Shown piece after piece: positions 1 through 8,274 of a stretch of DNA of 64,000 nucleotides. The position numbers and the translations under genes are program-made. Below the pieces are notes generated by a model. The model ran no database searches. It was not told where the DNA came from and worked only from the letters and a program-made list of their open reading frames with translations. This DNA is from Rhodospirillum sp. (GTDB lineage: Bacteria > Pseudomonadota > Alphaproteobacteria > Dongiales > Dongiaceae), in the NCBI GenBank assembly GCA_013822765.1, contig PNKY01000016.1, positions 1 to 64,000 of the forward strand, read 5' to 3'. The number at the start of each line of letters is the position of its first letter. Position 1 is the stretch's first letter.

Positions 1-22
1 GCAAGCCGAAGGACCTGAAGCA

Positions 23-337
<315 letters not shown>

Positions 338-350
338 GAGGGCGGCTGCG

Positions 351-1043
351 ATGCGCACCGGATTGATCGCCCAGAAGCTGGGCATGACCAGGATCTTCGC
401 CGACGACGGCAGCCACGTGCCCGTCACCGTGCTGAAGGTCGACACCTGCCAGGTCGTCGATGTCCGCACCGAGGACAAGCATGGCTACAACGCCGTGCAA
501 CTCGGCGTCGGCAAGGCCAAGGTGAAGAACGTTTCGAAGGCCGAGCGTGGCCGCTTCGCGAAGGCGAAGGTCGAGCCGAAGGCGAAGCTCGCCGAGTTCC
601 GCGTGTCGAAGGACGCGCTGCTCGAAGTCGGCGCCGAGCTGTCGGTCAACCACTTCGTGCCCGGCCAGTTCGTCGACGTCGTCGGCATCACCATCGGCAA
701 GGGCTTCGCGGGTTCGATGAAGCGCTGGAACTTCGGCGGCTTGCGAGCCACGCACGGTGTTTCGGTTTCACATCGTAGCCATGGTTCGACCGGCAACCGC
801 CAGGATCCAGGCCGCACCTTCCCCGGCAAGAAGATGGCCGGTCACTTGGGCGTCGAGCGCGTTACGACCCAGAACCTGACCGTCGCTTCGACCGACGAGG
901 CCGAAGGCCTGCTGCTGATCAGGGGCGCGATTCCGGGCCACGATGGCGGCTATGTGCTGGTGAGCGATGCGGTGAAGCGCAAGGCCCCGAAGGGCCTGCC
1001 GTTCCCGGCGGCGCTCAAGGCCAAAGCCGAAGCGGCGGCCTAA
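351..1043 (+). CDS. rplC: 50S ribosomal protein L3
   Basis: L3 binds near the 3' end of 23S rRNA and is an early assembly protein. I start at the ATG at 351 (MRTGLIAQKLGMTRIF, the typical L3 N terminus; 230 residues) rather than at an upstream in-frame codon inside rpsJ. The long loop reaching toward the peptidyl-transferase centre is visible as GGLRATHGVSVSHRSHGS and the following GRTFPGKKMAGHLG. The C terminus ends in an Ala/Lys-rich tail. An AAGAGGGCGG sequence provides the ribosome site. Confidence 0.97.
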   Translation: MRTGLIAQKLGMTRIFADDGSHVPVTVLKVDTCQVVDVRTEDKHGYNAVQLGVGKAKVKNVSKAERGRFAKAKVEPKAKLAEFRVSKDALLEVGAELSVNHFVPGQFVDVVGITIGKGFAGSMKRWNFGGLRATHGVSVSHRSHGSTGNRQDPGRTFPGKKMAGHLGVERVTTQNLTVASTDEAEGLLLIRGAIPGHDGGYVLVSDAVKRKAPKGLPFPAALKAKAEAAA

Positions 1044-1061
1044 GGACAAGGACGAGCAGTC

Positions 1062-1691
1062 ATGAAACTGAAGGTCACGGACATCAGCAACAAGGCGGTC
1101 GGCGAGGTCGAGATCGACGACGCCGTGTTCGCCGATATTTTCGGCCGCAAGGTGCGCAAGGACATTCTGGCGCGCGCCGTCAACTGGCAGCTCGCGAAGC
1201 GCCGGTCAGGCAACCACAAGACCAAGGAGATCGGCGACATCTCCGGCACCACCAAGAAGCCGTATGCCCAGAAGGGCACCGGCAACGCCCGCCAGGGTTC
1301 GCTGCGCTCGCCGCAGTTCCGCGGCGGCGCGACCATTTTCGGTCCGGTCGTGCGCAGCCACGAGCACGATCTGCCGAAGAAGGTGCGCAAGCTGGCGCTG
1401 AAGAACGCCCTCAGCGCCAAGCACAAGGACGGCAAGCTGGTGGTGTGGGGCGAGACCTCGGCCAAAGGCAAGACCAAGGAGCTGGCCGCTCAGTTCAAGA
1501 AGCTGGGCTGGGCCTCGGTCCTGGTGATCGACGGCGCCGAGGTGAACGAGCAGTTCGCCAAGGCCGCGCGCAACATCCCGAACGTGGATGTGCTGCCGCA
1601 GCAGGGCGCGAATGTGTACGACATCCTCCGCCGCGACACCCTGGTCCTGACCAAGGGCGCGATGGAGCATTTGGTGGAGCGACTGAAATGA
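1062..1691 (+). CDS. rplD: 50S ribosomal protein L4
   Basis: L4 lines the exit tunnel and in some bacteria represses its own operon. The 209-residue product has the family layout: N-terminal globular part, then the basic tunnel loop (residues about 45-95, with RSGNHKTKEIGDISGTTKK and GGATIFGP), then a C-terminal alpha/beta domain. Its stop overlaps the rplW start (ATGA at 1688-1691), which implies translational coupling. Confidence 0.97.
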   Translation: MKLKVTDISNKAVGEVEIDDAVFADIFGRKVRKDILARAVNWQLAKRRSGNHKTKEIGDISGTTKKPYAQKGTGNARQGSLRSPQFRGGATIFGPVVRSHEHDLPKKVRKLALKNALSAKHKDGKLVVWGETSAKGKTKELAAQFKKLGWASVLVIDGAEVNEQFAKAARNIPNVDVLPQQGANVYDILRRDTLVLTKGAMEHLVERLK

Positions 1692-2020
1692 GCCGCGCAC
1701 GACCGATGAACAAGCCGGTGGTGAACCTGACGCAGGCGGAGATGTACGACATCATCCGCCGGCCGGTGGTGACCGAGAAGAGCACGCTGGCTTCGCAGCA
1801 TAATCAGGTCACGTTCCGGGTTCCGCTCGAGGCGACCAAGCCGGAGATCAAGGCGGCGGTCGAGGGCGTGTTCAAGGTGAAGGTGACTGCCGTTAACACC
1901 CTGCGCAGCCAGGGCAAGGTCAAGCGGTTCCGCGGCTTTGTCGGCAAGCGCAACGACACCAAGAAGGCAGTCGTGACTCTGGCCCAGGGCCAGACCATCG
2001 ACGTCACGACGGGAGTGTAA
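1688..2020 (+). CDS. rplW: 50S ribosomal protein L23
   Basis: L23 sits at the exit-tunnel rim and is the docking point for trigger factor and SRP. The conserved block is YDIIRRPVVTEKST, with the C-terminal VTAVNTLRSQGKVKRFRG. Two starts are possible. The ATG at 1688 overlaps the rplD stop and has GGTGGAG upstream (110 residues); the ATG at 1706 gives 104 residues with no clear ribosome site. I prefer 1688 for its site and coupling, but 1706 is not excluded. Confidence 0.93.
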   Translation: MSRARPMNKPVVNLTQAEMYDIIRRPVVTEKSTLASQHNQVTFRVPLEATKPEIKAAVEGVFKVKVTAVNTLRSQGKVKRFRGFVGKRNDTKKAVVTLAQGQTIDVTTGV

Positions 2021-2023
2021 GCG

Positions 2024-2845
2024 ATGGCTTTGAAGACATTTAAGCCGACCTCCGCCGGTATCCGTCACGTCGTCATCGTTGATCGTGCGGACCTGCACAA
2101 GGGCAAGCCGGTCAAGGAACTGACCGAAGGCCTGAAGAAGAGCGGCGGTCGCAACAATTACGGTCGTCTGACCGCGTTCCGCAAGGGCGGCGGCCACAAG
2201 CGCCGTTACCGCCTGATCGACTTCAAGCGCCGCAAGTTCGACGTGGCCGCGACGGTCGAGCGCCTGGAATACGATCCGAACCGCACGGCCTTCATCGCGC
2301 TGGTGAAGTACCAGGACGGCGAGCTCGCCTACATCCTGGCGCCGCAGCGCTTGAAGGCGGGCGACGTGGTCGTCTCCGGCGAGCGCGTCGACGTGAAGCC
2401 GGGCAACGCGATGCCGTTGAAGAACATTCCGGTCGGCACGATCGTGCACAATGTCGAGCTGAAGCCCGGCAAGGGCGGCCAGATGGCCCGCGCCGCCGGC
2501 GCCTTCGTCCAGCTTGTGGGCCGCGACCAGGGCAGCGCGCTGCTGCGCATGTCTTCCGGCGAAGTGCGCATGGTTCAGTCCGAGTGCATGGCGACCATCG
2601 GCGCCGTCAGCAATCCGGACAATCAGAACACCGCCCTCGGCAAGGCAGGCCGCGCGCGCTGGCTGGGCATCCGCCCCAGCACCCGCGGCATCGCCATGAA
2701 CCCGGTCGACCACCCGCACGGCGGTCGCACCAACGGCGGCATGCACTGGGTCACCCCTTGGGGCATTTCGACCAAGGGCAAGAAGACCCGCCACAACAAG
2801 AAGACCGACGGCCAGATCCTGCGCCGTCGTCACGCGAGCAAGTAA
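2024..2845 (+). CDS. rplB: 50S ribosomal protein L2
   Basis: L2 is needed for subunit joining and peptidyl-transferase assembly. The 273-residue protein matches the family length. It carries the N-terminal NNYGRLTAFRKGGGHKRRYR block, the SH3/OB core and the C-terminal MNPVDHPHGG segment containing the conserved histidine near the catalytic centre. It starts 3 bp after rplW and is followed by an AAGGAGA ribosome site for rpsS. Confidence 0.98.
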   Translation: MALKTFKPTSAGIRHVVIVDRADLHKGKPVKELTEGLKKSGGRNNYGRLTAFRKGGGHKRRYRLIDFKRRKFDVAATVERLEYDPNRTAFIALVKYQDGELAYILAPQRLKAGDVVVSGERVDVKPGNAMPLKNIPVGTIVHNVELKPGKGGQMARAAGAFVQLVGRDQGSALLRMSSGEVRMVQSECMATIGAVSNPDNQNTALGKAGRARWLGIRPSTRGIAMNPVDHPHGGRTNGGMHWVTPWGISTKGKKTRHNKKTDGQILRRRHASK

Positions 2846-2857
2846 GGAGATCGCTCG

Positions 2858-3139
2858 ATGGCTCGCTCGGTTTGGAAAGGTCCGTTCGTTGATGGCTACC
2901 TCCTGAAGAAGGCGGAAGCTTCGCGCGGTACGGGCCGCAATGAAGTGATCAAGACCTGGTCGCGGCGCTCCACCATCCTGCCGCAGTTCGTGGGTCTGAC
3001 GTTTGGCGTGCACAACGGCCAGAAGTTCCTGCCCGTGCTGGTGACCGAGAACATGATCGGCCACAAGTTCGGCGAGTTCGCGCCGACGCGCAGCTTCTCC
3101 GGCCACAGCGCCGACCGCAAGGCGAAGAGGGAAGCATGA
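2858..3139 (+). CDS. rpsS: 30S ribosomal protein S19
   Basis: S19 is a small-subunit head protein that contacts S13 and the A-site finger. The 93 residues show the family pattern: MARSVWKGPFVDGYLLKK at the N terminus, then TWSRRSTILPQFVG and GHKFGEFAPTRSFSGH. The stop overlaps the rplV start by four bases (ATGA at 3136-3139). Confidence 0.98.
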   Translation: MARSVWKGPFVDGYLLKKAEASRGTGRNEVIKTWSRRSTILPQFVGLTFGVHNGQKFLPVLVTENMIGHKFGEFAPTRSFSGHSADRKAKREA

Positions 3140-3525
3140 GCAAGGCAAAGACTCCGCGCGCGCTCAAGAGCACCGAGGCGAGCGCCAGCGCTTCGGTCAT
3201 CCAGGCCAGCCCGCGCAAGGTCAACCTGGTGGCGCAGATGATCCGTGGCCTCGGCGCGCAGCCGGCGATGGCGGCACTGACGTTCTCCAAGCGCCGCGCC
3301 GCCAACGACGTGAAGAAGGTCCTGCAGGCCGCGATCGCGAATGCCGAGAACAACCATTCGCTCGACGTCGACCGCCTGATCGTGGCCGAGGCGTTCGTGG
3401 GCCGCAGCCTGAAGCTGAAGCGCTTCCACGCCCGCGCCCGCGGCCGTGGCGCGCGCGTGGTGAAGACCTGGAGCAACATCACCGTGGTCGTGCGCGAGCG
3501 CGCCGACCAGGAGGAGAAGGCGTAA
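3136..3525 (+). CDS. rplV: 50S ribosomal protein L22
   Basis: L22 binds all domains of 23S rRNA and its beta-hairpin forms part of the tunnel constriction. The 129-residue product carries the SPRKVNLVAQMIRG motif and the C-terminal hairpin region KRFHARARGRGARVVK. An N-terminal Ser/Ala-rich extension of about 15 residues precedes the core. It overlaps rpsS by 4 nt and rpsC by 1 nt (TAATG at 3523-3527). Confidence 0.97.
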   Translation: MSKAKTPRALKSTEASASASVIQASPRKVNLVAQMIRGLGAQPAMAALTFSKRRAANDVKKVLQAAIANAENNHSLDVDRLIVAEAFVGRSLKLKRFHARARGRGARVVKTWSNITVVVRERADQEEKA

Positions 3526-4202
3526 TGGGACAGAAGGTCAACCCGATCGGCCTGCGCGTCGGCATCAACCGGACGTGGGATTCGCGCTGGTACGCGAACC
3601 GCAATTTCGCCGAGCTGCTGCACCAGGATCTGAAGCTCAAGAAGTATCTGACCGAGCGTCTGGGACAAGCTGGTGTGTCGAGAATCGTGATCGAGCGTCC
3701 CGCCAAGAAGGCGCGGGTCACGATCCACACCGCGCGTCCGGGCGTCGTCATCGGCAAGAAGGGCGCCGACATCGAGAAGCTGCGCTCCGACCTCGCCAAG
3801 ATGACGGGCTCGGAAGTCAGCCTAAACATCGTCGAGATCCGCAAGCCCGAGATCGACGCCAAGCTGATCGCCGACAACATCGCGCAGCAGCTGGAGCGCC
3901 GCGTCGCGTTCCGCCGCGCCATGAAGCGCGCGGTCCAGTCGGCGATGCGCCTCGGCGCGCTCGGCATCCGCATCAACTGCGCCGGCCGTTTGGGCGGGGC
4001 GGAAATCGCCCGCATGGAGTGGTACCGCGAAGGCCGCGTGCCGCTGCATACCCTGCGCGCCGAGATCGATTTCGGCGAGGGAACGGCAAAGACGACCTAC
4101 GGCACGTGCGGCGTGAAGGTCTGGGTGTTCAAGGGCGAGATCATGGCCCACGACCCGATGGCCCTCGACAAGCGGGCCATGGAGCATCAGGCGGCGCGCT
4201 GA
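3525..4202 (+). CDS. rpsC: 30S ribosomal protein S3
   Basis: S3 forms the mRNA entry channel with S4 and S5. The 225-residue product begins MGQKVNPIGLRVGINRTWDS, contains the KH-type RNA-binding domain (GVVIGKKGADIEKLR, residues about 65-80), and ends with the C-terminal domain (GRLGGAEIARMEWYREGRVPLHT is spread over residues about 155-180). It is the eighth gene of the contiguous operon; rplP follows after 33 bp. Confidence 0.98.
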   Translation: MGQKVNPIGLRVGINRTWDSRWYANRNFAELLHQDLKLKKYLTERLGQAGVSRIVIERPAKKARVTIHTARPGVVIGKKGADIEKLRSDLAKMTGSEVSLNIVEIRKPEIDAKLIADNIAQQLERRVAFRRAMKRAVQSAMRLGALGIRINCAGRLGGAEIARMEWYREGRVPLHTLRAEIDFGEGTAKTTYGTCGVKVWVFKGEIMAHDPMALDKRAMEHQAAR

Positions 4203-4235
4203 TCGCGCCGCTTGGAAGGATAAGGACGCAGGAAC

Positions 4236-4649
4236 ATGCTTTCGCCAAAGCGAACCAAATACCGCAAGGGCCACAAGGGCCGCATCCATGGCGCTGCCAA
4301 GGGCGGCACGAGCCTGAACTTCGGCGCCTATGGCCTCAAGGCCATGGAGCCGGCCCGCATCACCGCGCGCCAGATCGAGGCCGCCCGCCGCGCCATCACG
4401 CGCCACATGAAGCGCATCGGCAAGGTGTGGATCCTGATCTTCCCGGACGTCCCGGTCAGCCGCAAGCCGGCCGAAGTGCGCATGGGCTCGGGCAAGGGCA
4501 CGCCCGAATACTGGGTCTGCCGCGTGCATCCCGGCCGCATCATGTTCGAGCTGGATGGCGTTTCCAAGGAACTGGCCAACGAGGCGTTCATGCTGGCGTC
4601 GGCCAAGCTGCCGATCAAGACGCGCATGGTCAGCCGTCTGGGCGAATGA
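4236..4649 (+). CDS. rplP: 50S ribosomal protein L16
   Basis: L16 sits at the central protuberance near the A-site tRNA elbow. The 137-residue product has the standard length and motifs: MLSPKRTKYRKGHKGR, GAYGLKAMEPARITARQIEA, and the loop GSGKGTPEYWV that reaches toward the peptidyl-transferase centre. An AAGGATAAGGA sequence provides the ribosome site. Confidence 0.98.
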   Translation: MLSPKRTKYRKGHKGRIHGAAKGGTSLNFGAYGLKAMEPARITARQIEAARRAITRHMKRIGKVWILIFPDVPVSRKPAEVRMGSGKGTPEYWVCRVHPGRIMFELDGVSKELANEAFMLASAKLPIKTRMVSRLGE

Positions 4650-4670
4650 TAGGGCGCAGGGAGAGACGAG

Positions 4671-5036
4671 ATGGGCGCTGAAGAACTGCGCATGAAGACC
4701 GAGGATCAGCTGAAGGGCGACCTCGCGAATCTGAAGAAGGAGGCCTTCAACCTGCGATTCCAGCAGGCCAACGGCCAGCTTGAGAACACCGCGCGCGTGC
4801 GCTCGGTTCGGCGCGACATCGCGCGCATCATGACTTTCCTCGGCCAGAAGGCCGCGGTGGCGGCCCCGGCGGCCAAGCCGGCGGCGGAAGCCAAACCGGC
4901 CCCGAAGGTGAAGGCCAAGAAGGCCGCGAAGCCGAAGGCTGAGGCCTCGGAAAAGAAGGCGGCCAAGAAGCCGAAGACGACAACGCCGAAGGCCAAGAAG
5001 GCCGCGGCCAAGAAGACCGCCAAGGCGAAAGCCTAG
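4671..5036 (+). CDS. rpmC: 50S ribosomal protein L29 with long basic C-terminal tail
   Basis: Residues 1-65 are a normal L29: the EELRMKTEDQL helix, then LKKEAFNLRFQQANGQLENTARVR and RRDIARIMTFL. Bacterial L29 is usually about 60-75 residues, but this one runs on to 121. The extra 55 residues are almost only Lys, Ala and Pro (KAKKAAKPKAEA, KKAAKKPKT, PKAKKAAAKKTAKAKA), like histone H1 tails. The reading frame is clean and is followed by a normal 27-bp spacer to rpsQ, so the extension is part of the gene. L29 and L23 form the exit-tunnel rim, so the tail would be near nascent chains or SRP; that is an inference. Confidence 0.93.
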   Translation: MGAEELRMKTEDQLKGDLANLKKEAFNLRFQQANGQLENTARVRSVRRDIARIMTFLGQKAAVAAPAAKPAAEAKPAPKVKAKKAAKPKAEASEKKAAKKPKTTTPKAKKAAAKKTAKAKA

Positions 5037-5063
5037 GGCGAACGAAGAGAGTAGGAGCGAGAG

Positions 5064-5312
5064 ATGCCTCGTCGAGTGTTGCAAGGCACCGTGGTCAGCG
5101 ACAAGAACAACAAGACCGTGATCGTGTCGGTCGAGCGTCGAGTCATGCACCCGGTCTACAAGAAGTTCATCCGTCGTTCGAAGCGCTATGCGGCGCACGA
5201 CGAGGGCAACGTGCACAAGATCGGCGACACGGTGTTCATCCGTGAGTGCGCGCCGATCTCCAAAAGCAAGCGCTGGGAAGTGGTGTCGGAAGACGCTGCT
5301 GCCGGCAATTAA
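5064..5312 (+). CDS. rpsQ: 30S ribosomal protein S17
   Basis: S17 is a primary 16S rRNA-binding protein with an OB fold. The 82-residue product has the family signature: LQGTVVSDKNNKTVIVSVER, then HPVYKKFIRRSKRYAAHDE and IRECAPISKSKRWEVV. A GGAGCGAGAG sequence lies just upstream of the ATG. Confidence 0.98.
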   Translation: MPRRVLQGTVVSDKNNKTVIVSVERRVMHPVYKKFIRRSKRYAAHDEGNVHKIGDTVFIRECAPISKSKRWEVVSEDAAAGN

Positions 5313-5333
5313 ACAAGAAGAAAGGGTCCGGCC

Positions 5334-5702
5334 ATGATCCAGATGCAGACGAACCTGGATGTCGCCGATAATTCCGGCGCTCGCAGGGTGCAGTGCATCA
5401 AAGTGCTGGGCGGTTCGAAGCGCCGCACCGCGACCGTAGGCGACGTCATCGTCGTCTCGATCAAGGAGGCGATCCCGCGCGGCAAAGTGAAGAAGGGCGA
5501 CGTTCACCAGGCGGTGATCGTGCGCACTGCGAAGGAGATCCGGCGCGCCGACGGCACGTCGATCCGCTTCGACCGCAACGCAGCCGTCCTGATCAACAAG
5601 CAGGGCGAGCCGATCGGGACCCGAATTTTCGGCCCCGTGACGCGTGAGCTGCGCGCCAAGAAGTTCATGAAGATCATCTCGCTCGCGCCTGAAGTGCTCT
5701 AG
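5334..5702 (+). CDS. rplN: 50S ribosomal protein L14
   Basis: L14 forms an intersubunit bridge with 16S rRNA and binds the silencing factor RsfS. The 122-residue product is highly conserved: MIQMQTNLDVADNSGARRVQ, then VIVVSIKEAIPRGKVKKGDV and FDRNAAVLINKQGEPIGTRI. It lies between rpsQ and rplX in the usual spc-operon order. Confidence 0.98.
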   Translation: MIQMQTNLDVADNSGARRVQCIKVLGGSKRRTATVGDVIVVSIKEAIPRGKVKKGDVHQAVIVRTAKEIRRADGTSIRFDRNAAVLINKQGEPIGTRIFGPVTRELRAKKFMKIISLAPEVL

Positions 5703-5726
5703 GCCGAGACGGGAAAGGACCAGGTC

Positions 5727-6044
5727 ATGGCGACGAAACTGAAAGTGAAGAAGGGCGACAAGGTGGTTGTGATCACCGGTCGCGACAAGGGTAAGAGCGG
5801 CGAGATCCTGAAGGTCTTGCGCGAGGAGAACCGCGTGATCGTGCAGGGCGTCAATCTCGCCCAGCGGCACCAGAAGCAGTCGATGCAGCAGGAAGGCGGC
5901 ATCGTGCAGAAGGAGCTCACGATCCACGTCTCCAACGTGGCGCTGATCGACCCGAAGACCGAGAAGCCGACGCGTATCGGCTACAAGATGGACGGCGAGC
6001 GCAAGGTTCGCGTCGCGCGCCGCTCCGGCGAAGCTTTGGATTGA
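5727..6044 (+). CDS. rplX: 50S ribosomal protein L24
   Basis: L24 initiates large-subunit assembly by binding the 5' region of 23S rRNA. The 105-residue product has an N-terminal KOW motif (KKGDKVVVITGRDKGKSGEI, residues about 8-27) followed by the conserved NLAQRHQKQ and HVSNVALIDP segments. It ends 11 bp before the ATG chosen for rplE. Confidence 0.98.
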   Translation: MATKLKVKKGDKVVVITGRDKGKSGEILKVLREENRVIVQGVNLAQRHQKQSMQQEGGIVQKELTIHVSNVALIDPKTEKPTRIGYKMDGERKVRVARRSGEALD

Positions 6045-6055
6045 GGAGAGGGCCG

Positions 6056-6598
6056 ATGGTTGCCCGTTTGCAAGAGCACTACGAAAAGGTCGTGCGCGCC
6101 GAGCTGATCAAGGAGTTCTCCTACGAGAACGCCCTGCAGGCGCCGCGGATCGACAAGATCGTGATCAACATGGGTGTCGGCGAGGCGACTTCCGACTCCA
6201 AGAAGATCAACGCCGCGGTGGCGGAGCTGACCGCGATCGCCGGCCAGAAGCCGGTGATCACCAAGGCGCGCAAGTCGATCGCCACCTTCAAGCTGCGCGA
6301 GGGAATGAACATCGGCTGCAAGGTGACCCTGCGTCGCCAGCGGATGTACGAGTTCCTCGACCGCCTGATCACCATCGCGCTGCCGCGCGTCCGCGACTTC
6401 CGCGGCGTCAGCGGCAAGAGCTTCGACGGCCGCGGCAACTACACGCTTGGCCTCAAGGAGCAGCTGGTGTTCCCGGAGATCGACTACGACAAGGTCGACA
6501 AGGTCCGTGGCATGGACATCGTGATCTGCACGACCGCAAAGACTGACGCCGAGGCGAAGGCGTTGCTGAAGGGCTTCCAGATGCCCTTCGTAGCCTGA
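6056..6598 (+). CDS. rplE: 50S ribosomal protein L5
   Basis: L5 binds 5S rRNA and contacts P-site tRNA. I choose the ATG at 6056 (MVARLQEHYEKVVRAEL; 180 residues), because GAGGAGAGGG lies directly upstream. A TTG at 6041 overlaps the end of rplX and has no separate site. Family features are INMGVGEATSDSKKI, GQKPVITKARKSIATFKLRE and the C-terminal EIDYDKVDKVRGMDIVI. Confidence 0.96.
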   Translation: MVARLQEHYEKVVRAELIKEFSYENALQAPRIDKIVINMGVGEATSDSKKINAAVAELTAIAGQKPVITKARKSIATFKLREGMNIGCKVTLRRQRMYEFLDRLITIALPRVRDFRGVSGKSFDGRGNYTLGLKEQLVFPEIDYDKVDKVRGMDIVICTTAKTDAEAKALLKGFQMPFVA

Positions 6599-6617
6599 GC
6601 CTAGAGGAGAGGACGAG

Positions 6618-6923
6618 ATGGCGAAGACCAGCTCAATCGAACGCAACAAGAAGCGCGAGCGCCTGGCGAAGAAGCATTCCGCCAAGCGCGCGAAGCTGAA
6701 GGCGATCGCGGACAACGACAGCCTGGCGATGGAGGACCGTTTCGCGGCCCGCCTGAAGCTGGCCGAGCTGCCGCGCAACTCGTCGAAAGTGCGCATCAAA
6801 CATCGCTGTGACCTGACGGGCCGTTCTCGCTCGGTCTACCGCAAGTTCCGCTTGTCGCGTATCGCGCTGCGGCAACTCGCGTCGACCGGCCAGATCCCTG
6901 GCATGGTCAAGGCAAGCTGGTAA
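6618..6923 (+). CDS. rpsN: 30S ribosomal protein S14 (long, zinc-free form)
   Basis: S14 helps assemble the small-subunit head. At 101 residues, and with only one Cys (in the HRCDLTGRSRSVYRKFRLSR block), this is the long form without the two CXXC zinc ligands of the short form. The N-terminal part is a basic helix (ERNKKRERLAKKHSAKRAK). The stop lies inside the TAAGGAGG ribosome site of rpsH. Confidence 0.97.
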   Translation: MAKTSSIERNKKRERLAKKHSAKRAKLKAIADNDSLAMEDRFAARLKLAELPRNSSKVRIKHRCDLTGRSRSVYRKFRLSRIALRQLASTGQIPGMVKASW

Positions 6924-6937
6924 GGAGGATCGGACAA

Positions 6938-7333
6938 ATGCCGTTGAGCGATCCCTTGGGAGATATGCTGACCCGCATCCGGAATGCCCAGAAGGCGGGC
7001 ATGACGAGCTGCACGACGCCGGCCTCGCGGCTGCGCGCCAACGTGCTCGAGGTGCTGAAGCGGGAAGGCTACATCCGTCACTACGTCGTCGACCAGACCA
7101 ATCCGGGCGGCGCGATCACCATCGAGCTCAAGTATCACGAGGGCACGCCGGTGATCCGCGAGATCCATCGCGTATCGAAGCCTGGCCGTCGGGTCTATTC
7201 GAAGATCGCGGACCTTCCGCGCTACTACAACGGGCTCGGTATTTCGATCCTGTCGACCCCGCGGGGCGTGATGTCGGAGAACGACGCGCGCTCGGCGAAT
7301 GTCGGCGGCGAAGTGCTGTGCCGCGTGTTCTAA
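6938..7333 (+). CDS. rpsH: 30S ribosomal protein S8
   Basis: S8 binds the central domain of 16S rRNA and, in enterobacteria, represses the spc operon. The 131-residue product begins MPLSDPLGDMLTRIRNAQ and ends with the conserved GLGISILSTPRGVMSENDAR and GGEVLCRVF. It has a strong AAGGAGG site at 6922-6928. I could not identify an S8-binding hairpin near rplE. Confidence 0.98.
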   Translation: MPLSDPLGDMLTRIRNAQKAGMTSCTTPASRLRANVLEVLKREGYIRHYVVDQTNPGGAITIELKYHEGTPVIREIHRVSKPGRRVYSKIADLPRYYNGLGISILSTPRGVMSENDARSANVGGEVLCRVF

Positions 7334-7343
7334 GAGGTTCGAG

Positions 7344-7877
7344 ATGTCCCGCGTAGGCAAGAATCCGGTCACCATTCCGCAAGGCGTCACGGTCGACGTC
7401 GCCAGCGGCATCGCGACCGTGAAGGGCAAGCTCGGCACGCTGAAGCTGCCGATCACCAAGGAAGTCGACGTGTCCGTGAAGGACGGCAAGGTGTGGGTGA
7501 AGCCGGTCCAGGAGACCACCCAGTCGCGTGTCCTGTGGGGCACCACCCGCGCCAACCTGCGCAACATGGTCGAGGGCGTGAGCAAGGGCTACAGCAAGGC
7601 CCTGGAGATCAACGGCGTCGGCTATCGCGCCGCGGTCCAGGGCAAGAACCTGCAGCTCCAGATGGGCTACAGCCACGACGTGCTGTATCCGATCCCGGAA
7701 GGCATCACGATCAAGTGCGAGAAGCCGACCGCGGTGCTGATCAGCGGCTACGACAAGCAGAAGGTCGGCCAGGTTGCGGCTGAGATCCGCGCCGTCCGTC
7801 CGCCGGAGCCCTACAAGGGCAAGGGCATCAAGTACGACACTGAGACCATCCTGCGTAAGGAAGGCAAGAAGAAGTAA
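7344..7877 (+). CDS. rplF: 50S ribosomal protein L6
   Basis: L6 sits at the base of the L7/L12 stalk next to the sarcin-ricin loop. I start at the ATG at 7344 (MSRVGKNPVTIPQGVTVDV; 177 residues, family length), not at an upstream codon inside rpsH. Two L6 repeats are visible, followed by the C-terminal signature PEPYKGKGIKYDTE. AAGAGGTTCGAG precedes the start. Confidence 0.97.
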   Translation: MSRVGKNPVTIPQGVTVDVASGIATVKGKLGTLKLPITKEVDVSVKDGKVWVKPVQETTQSRVLWGTTRANLRNMVEGVSKGYSKALEINGVGYRAAVQGKNLQLQMGYSHDVLYPIPEGITIKCEKPTAVLISGYDKQKVGQVAAEIRAVRPPEPYKGKGIKYDTETILRKEGKKK

Positions 7878-7886
7878 GGAATGGCC

Positions 7887-8249
7887 ATGGATAAGGCAAA
7901 CAAGCTGTTCAAGCGCCGCCAGACTCGTGTGCGCACCTCGATCCGCCAGAAGGCGGTCGGTCGGCCGCGCCTGTCGGTCTTCCGTTCTTCGATGCACATC
8001 TACGCGCAGATCATCGACGATGTGAACGGCGCGACGGTGGCGGCGGCCTCGACGCTCGACAAGGAGCTGAAGGGCAAGCTGAAGACCGGCGCGAACCTCG
8101 ACGCGGCCAAGGAAGTGGGCAAGCTGATCGCTTCCCGCGCCACCGCGAAGGGCATCAAGGACGTCGTGTTCGACCGCGGCGGTTACATGTATCACGGCCG
8201 CATCAAGGCGCTGGCCGACGCCGCCCGCGAAGGCGGCTTGGCGTTCTAA
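7887..8249 (+). CDS. rplR: 50S ribosomal protein L18
   Basis: L18 carries 5S rRNA into the large subunit. Two ATGs lie six bases apart. The AAGGA at 7876-7880 touches the first (7881) but stands six bases from the second (7887), so I use 7887 (MDKANKLFKRR; 120 residues). Conserved blocks are RPRLSVFRSSMHIYAQIIDD and the C-terminal VFDRGGYMYHGRIKALADAA. Confidence 0.95.
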   Translation: MDKANKLFKRRQTRVRTSIRQKAVGRPRLSVFRSSMHIYAQIIDDVNGATVAAASTLDKELKGKLKTGANLDAAKEVGKLIASRATAKGIKDVVFDRGGYMYHGRIKALADAAREGGLAF

Positions 8250-8274
8250 GCGCCGTTCAGGAAGGATGTAGCTT

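Noticed and set aside
1490..5927. Very long minus-strand open frames (552 and 701 codons) across the ribosomal genes
   Set aside because: They lie antisense to highly conserved ribosomal protein genes and have His/Arg/Leu-rich low-complexity translations typical of shadows of GC-rich codon use.
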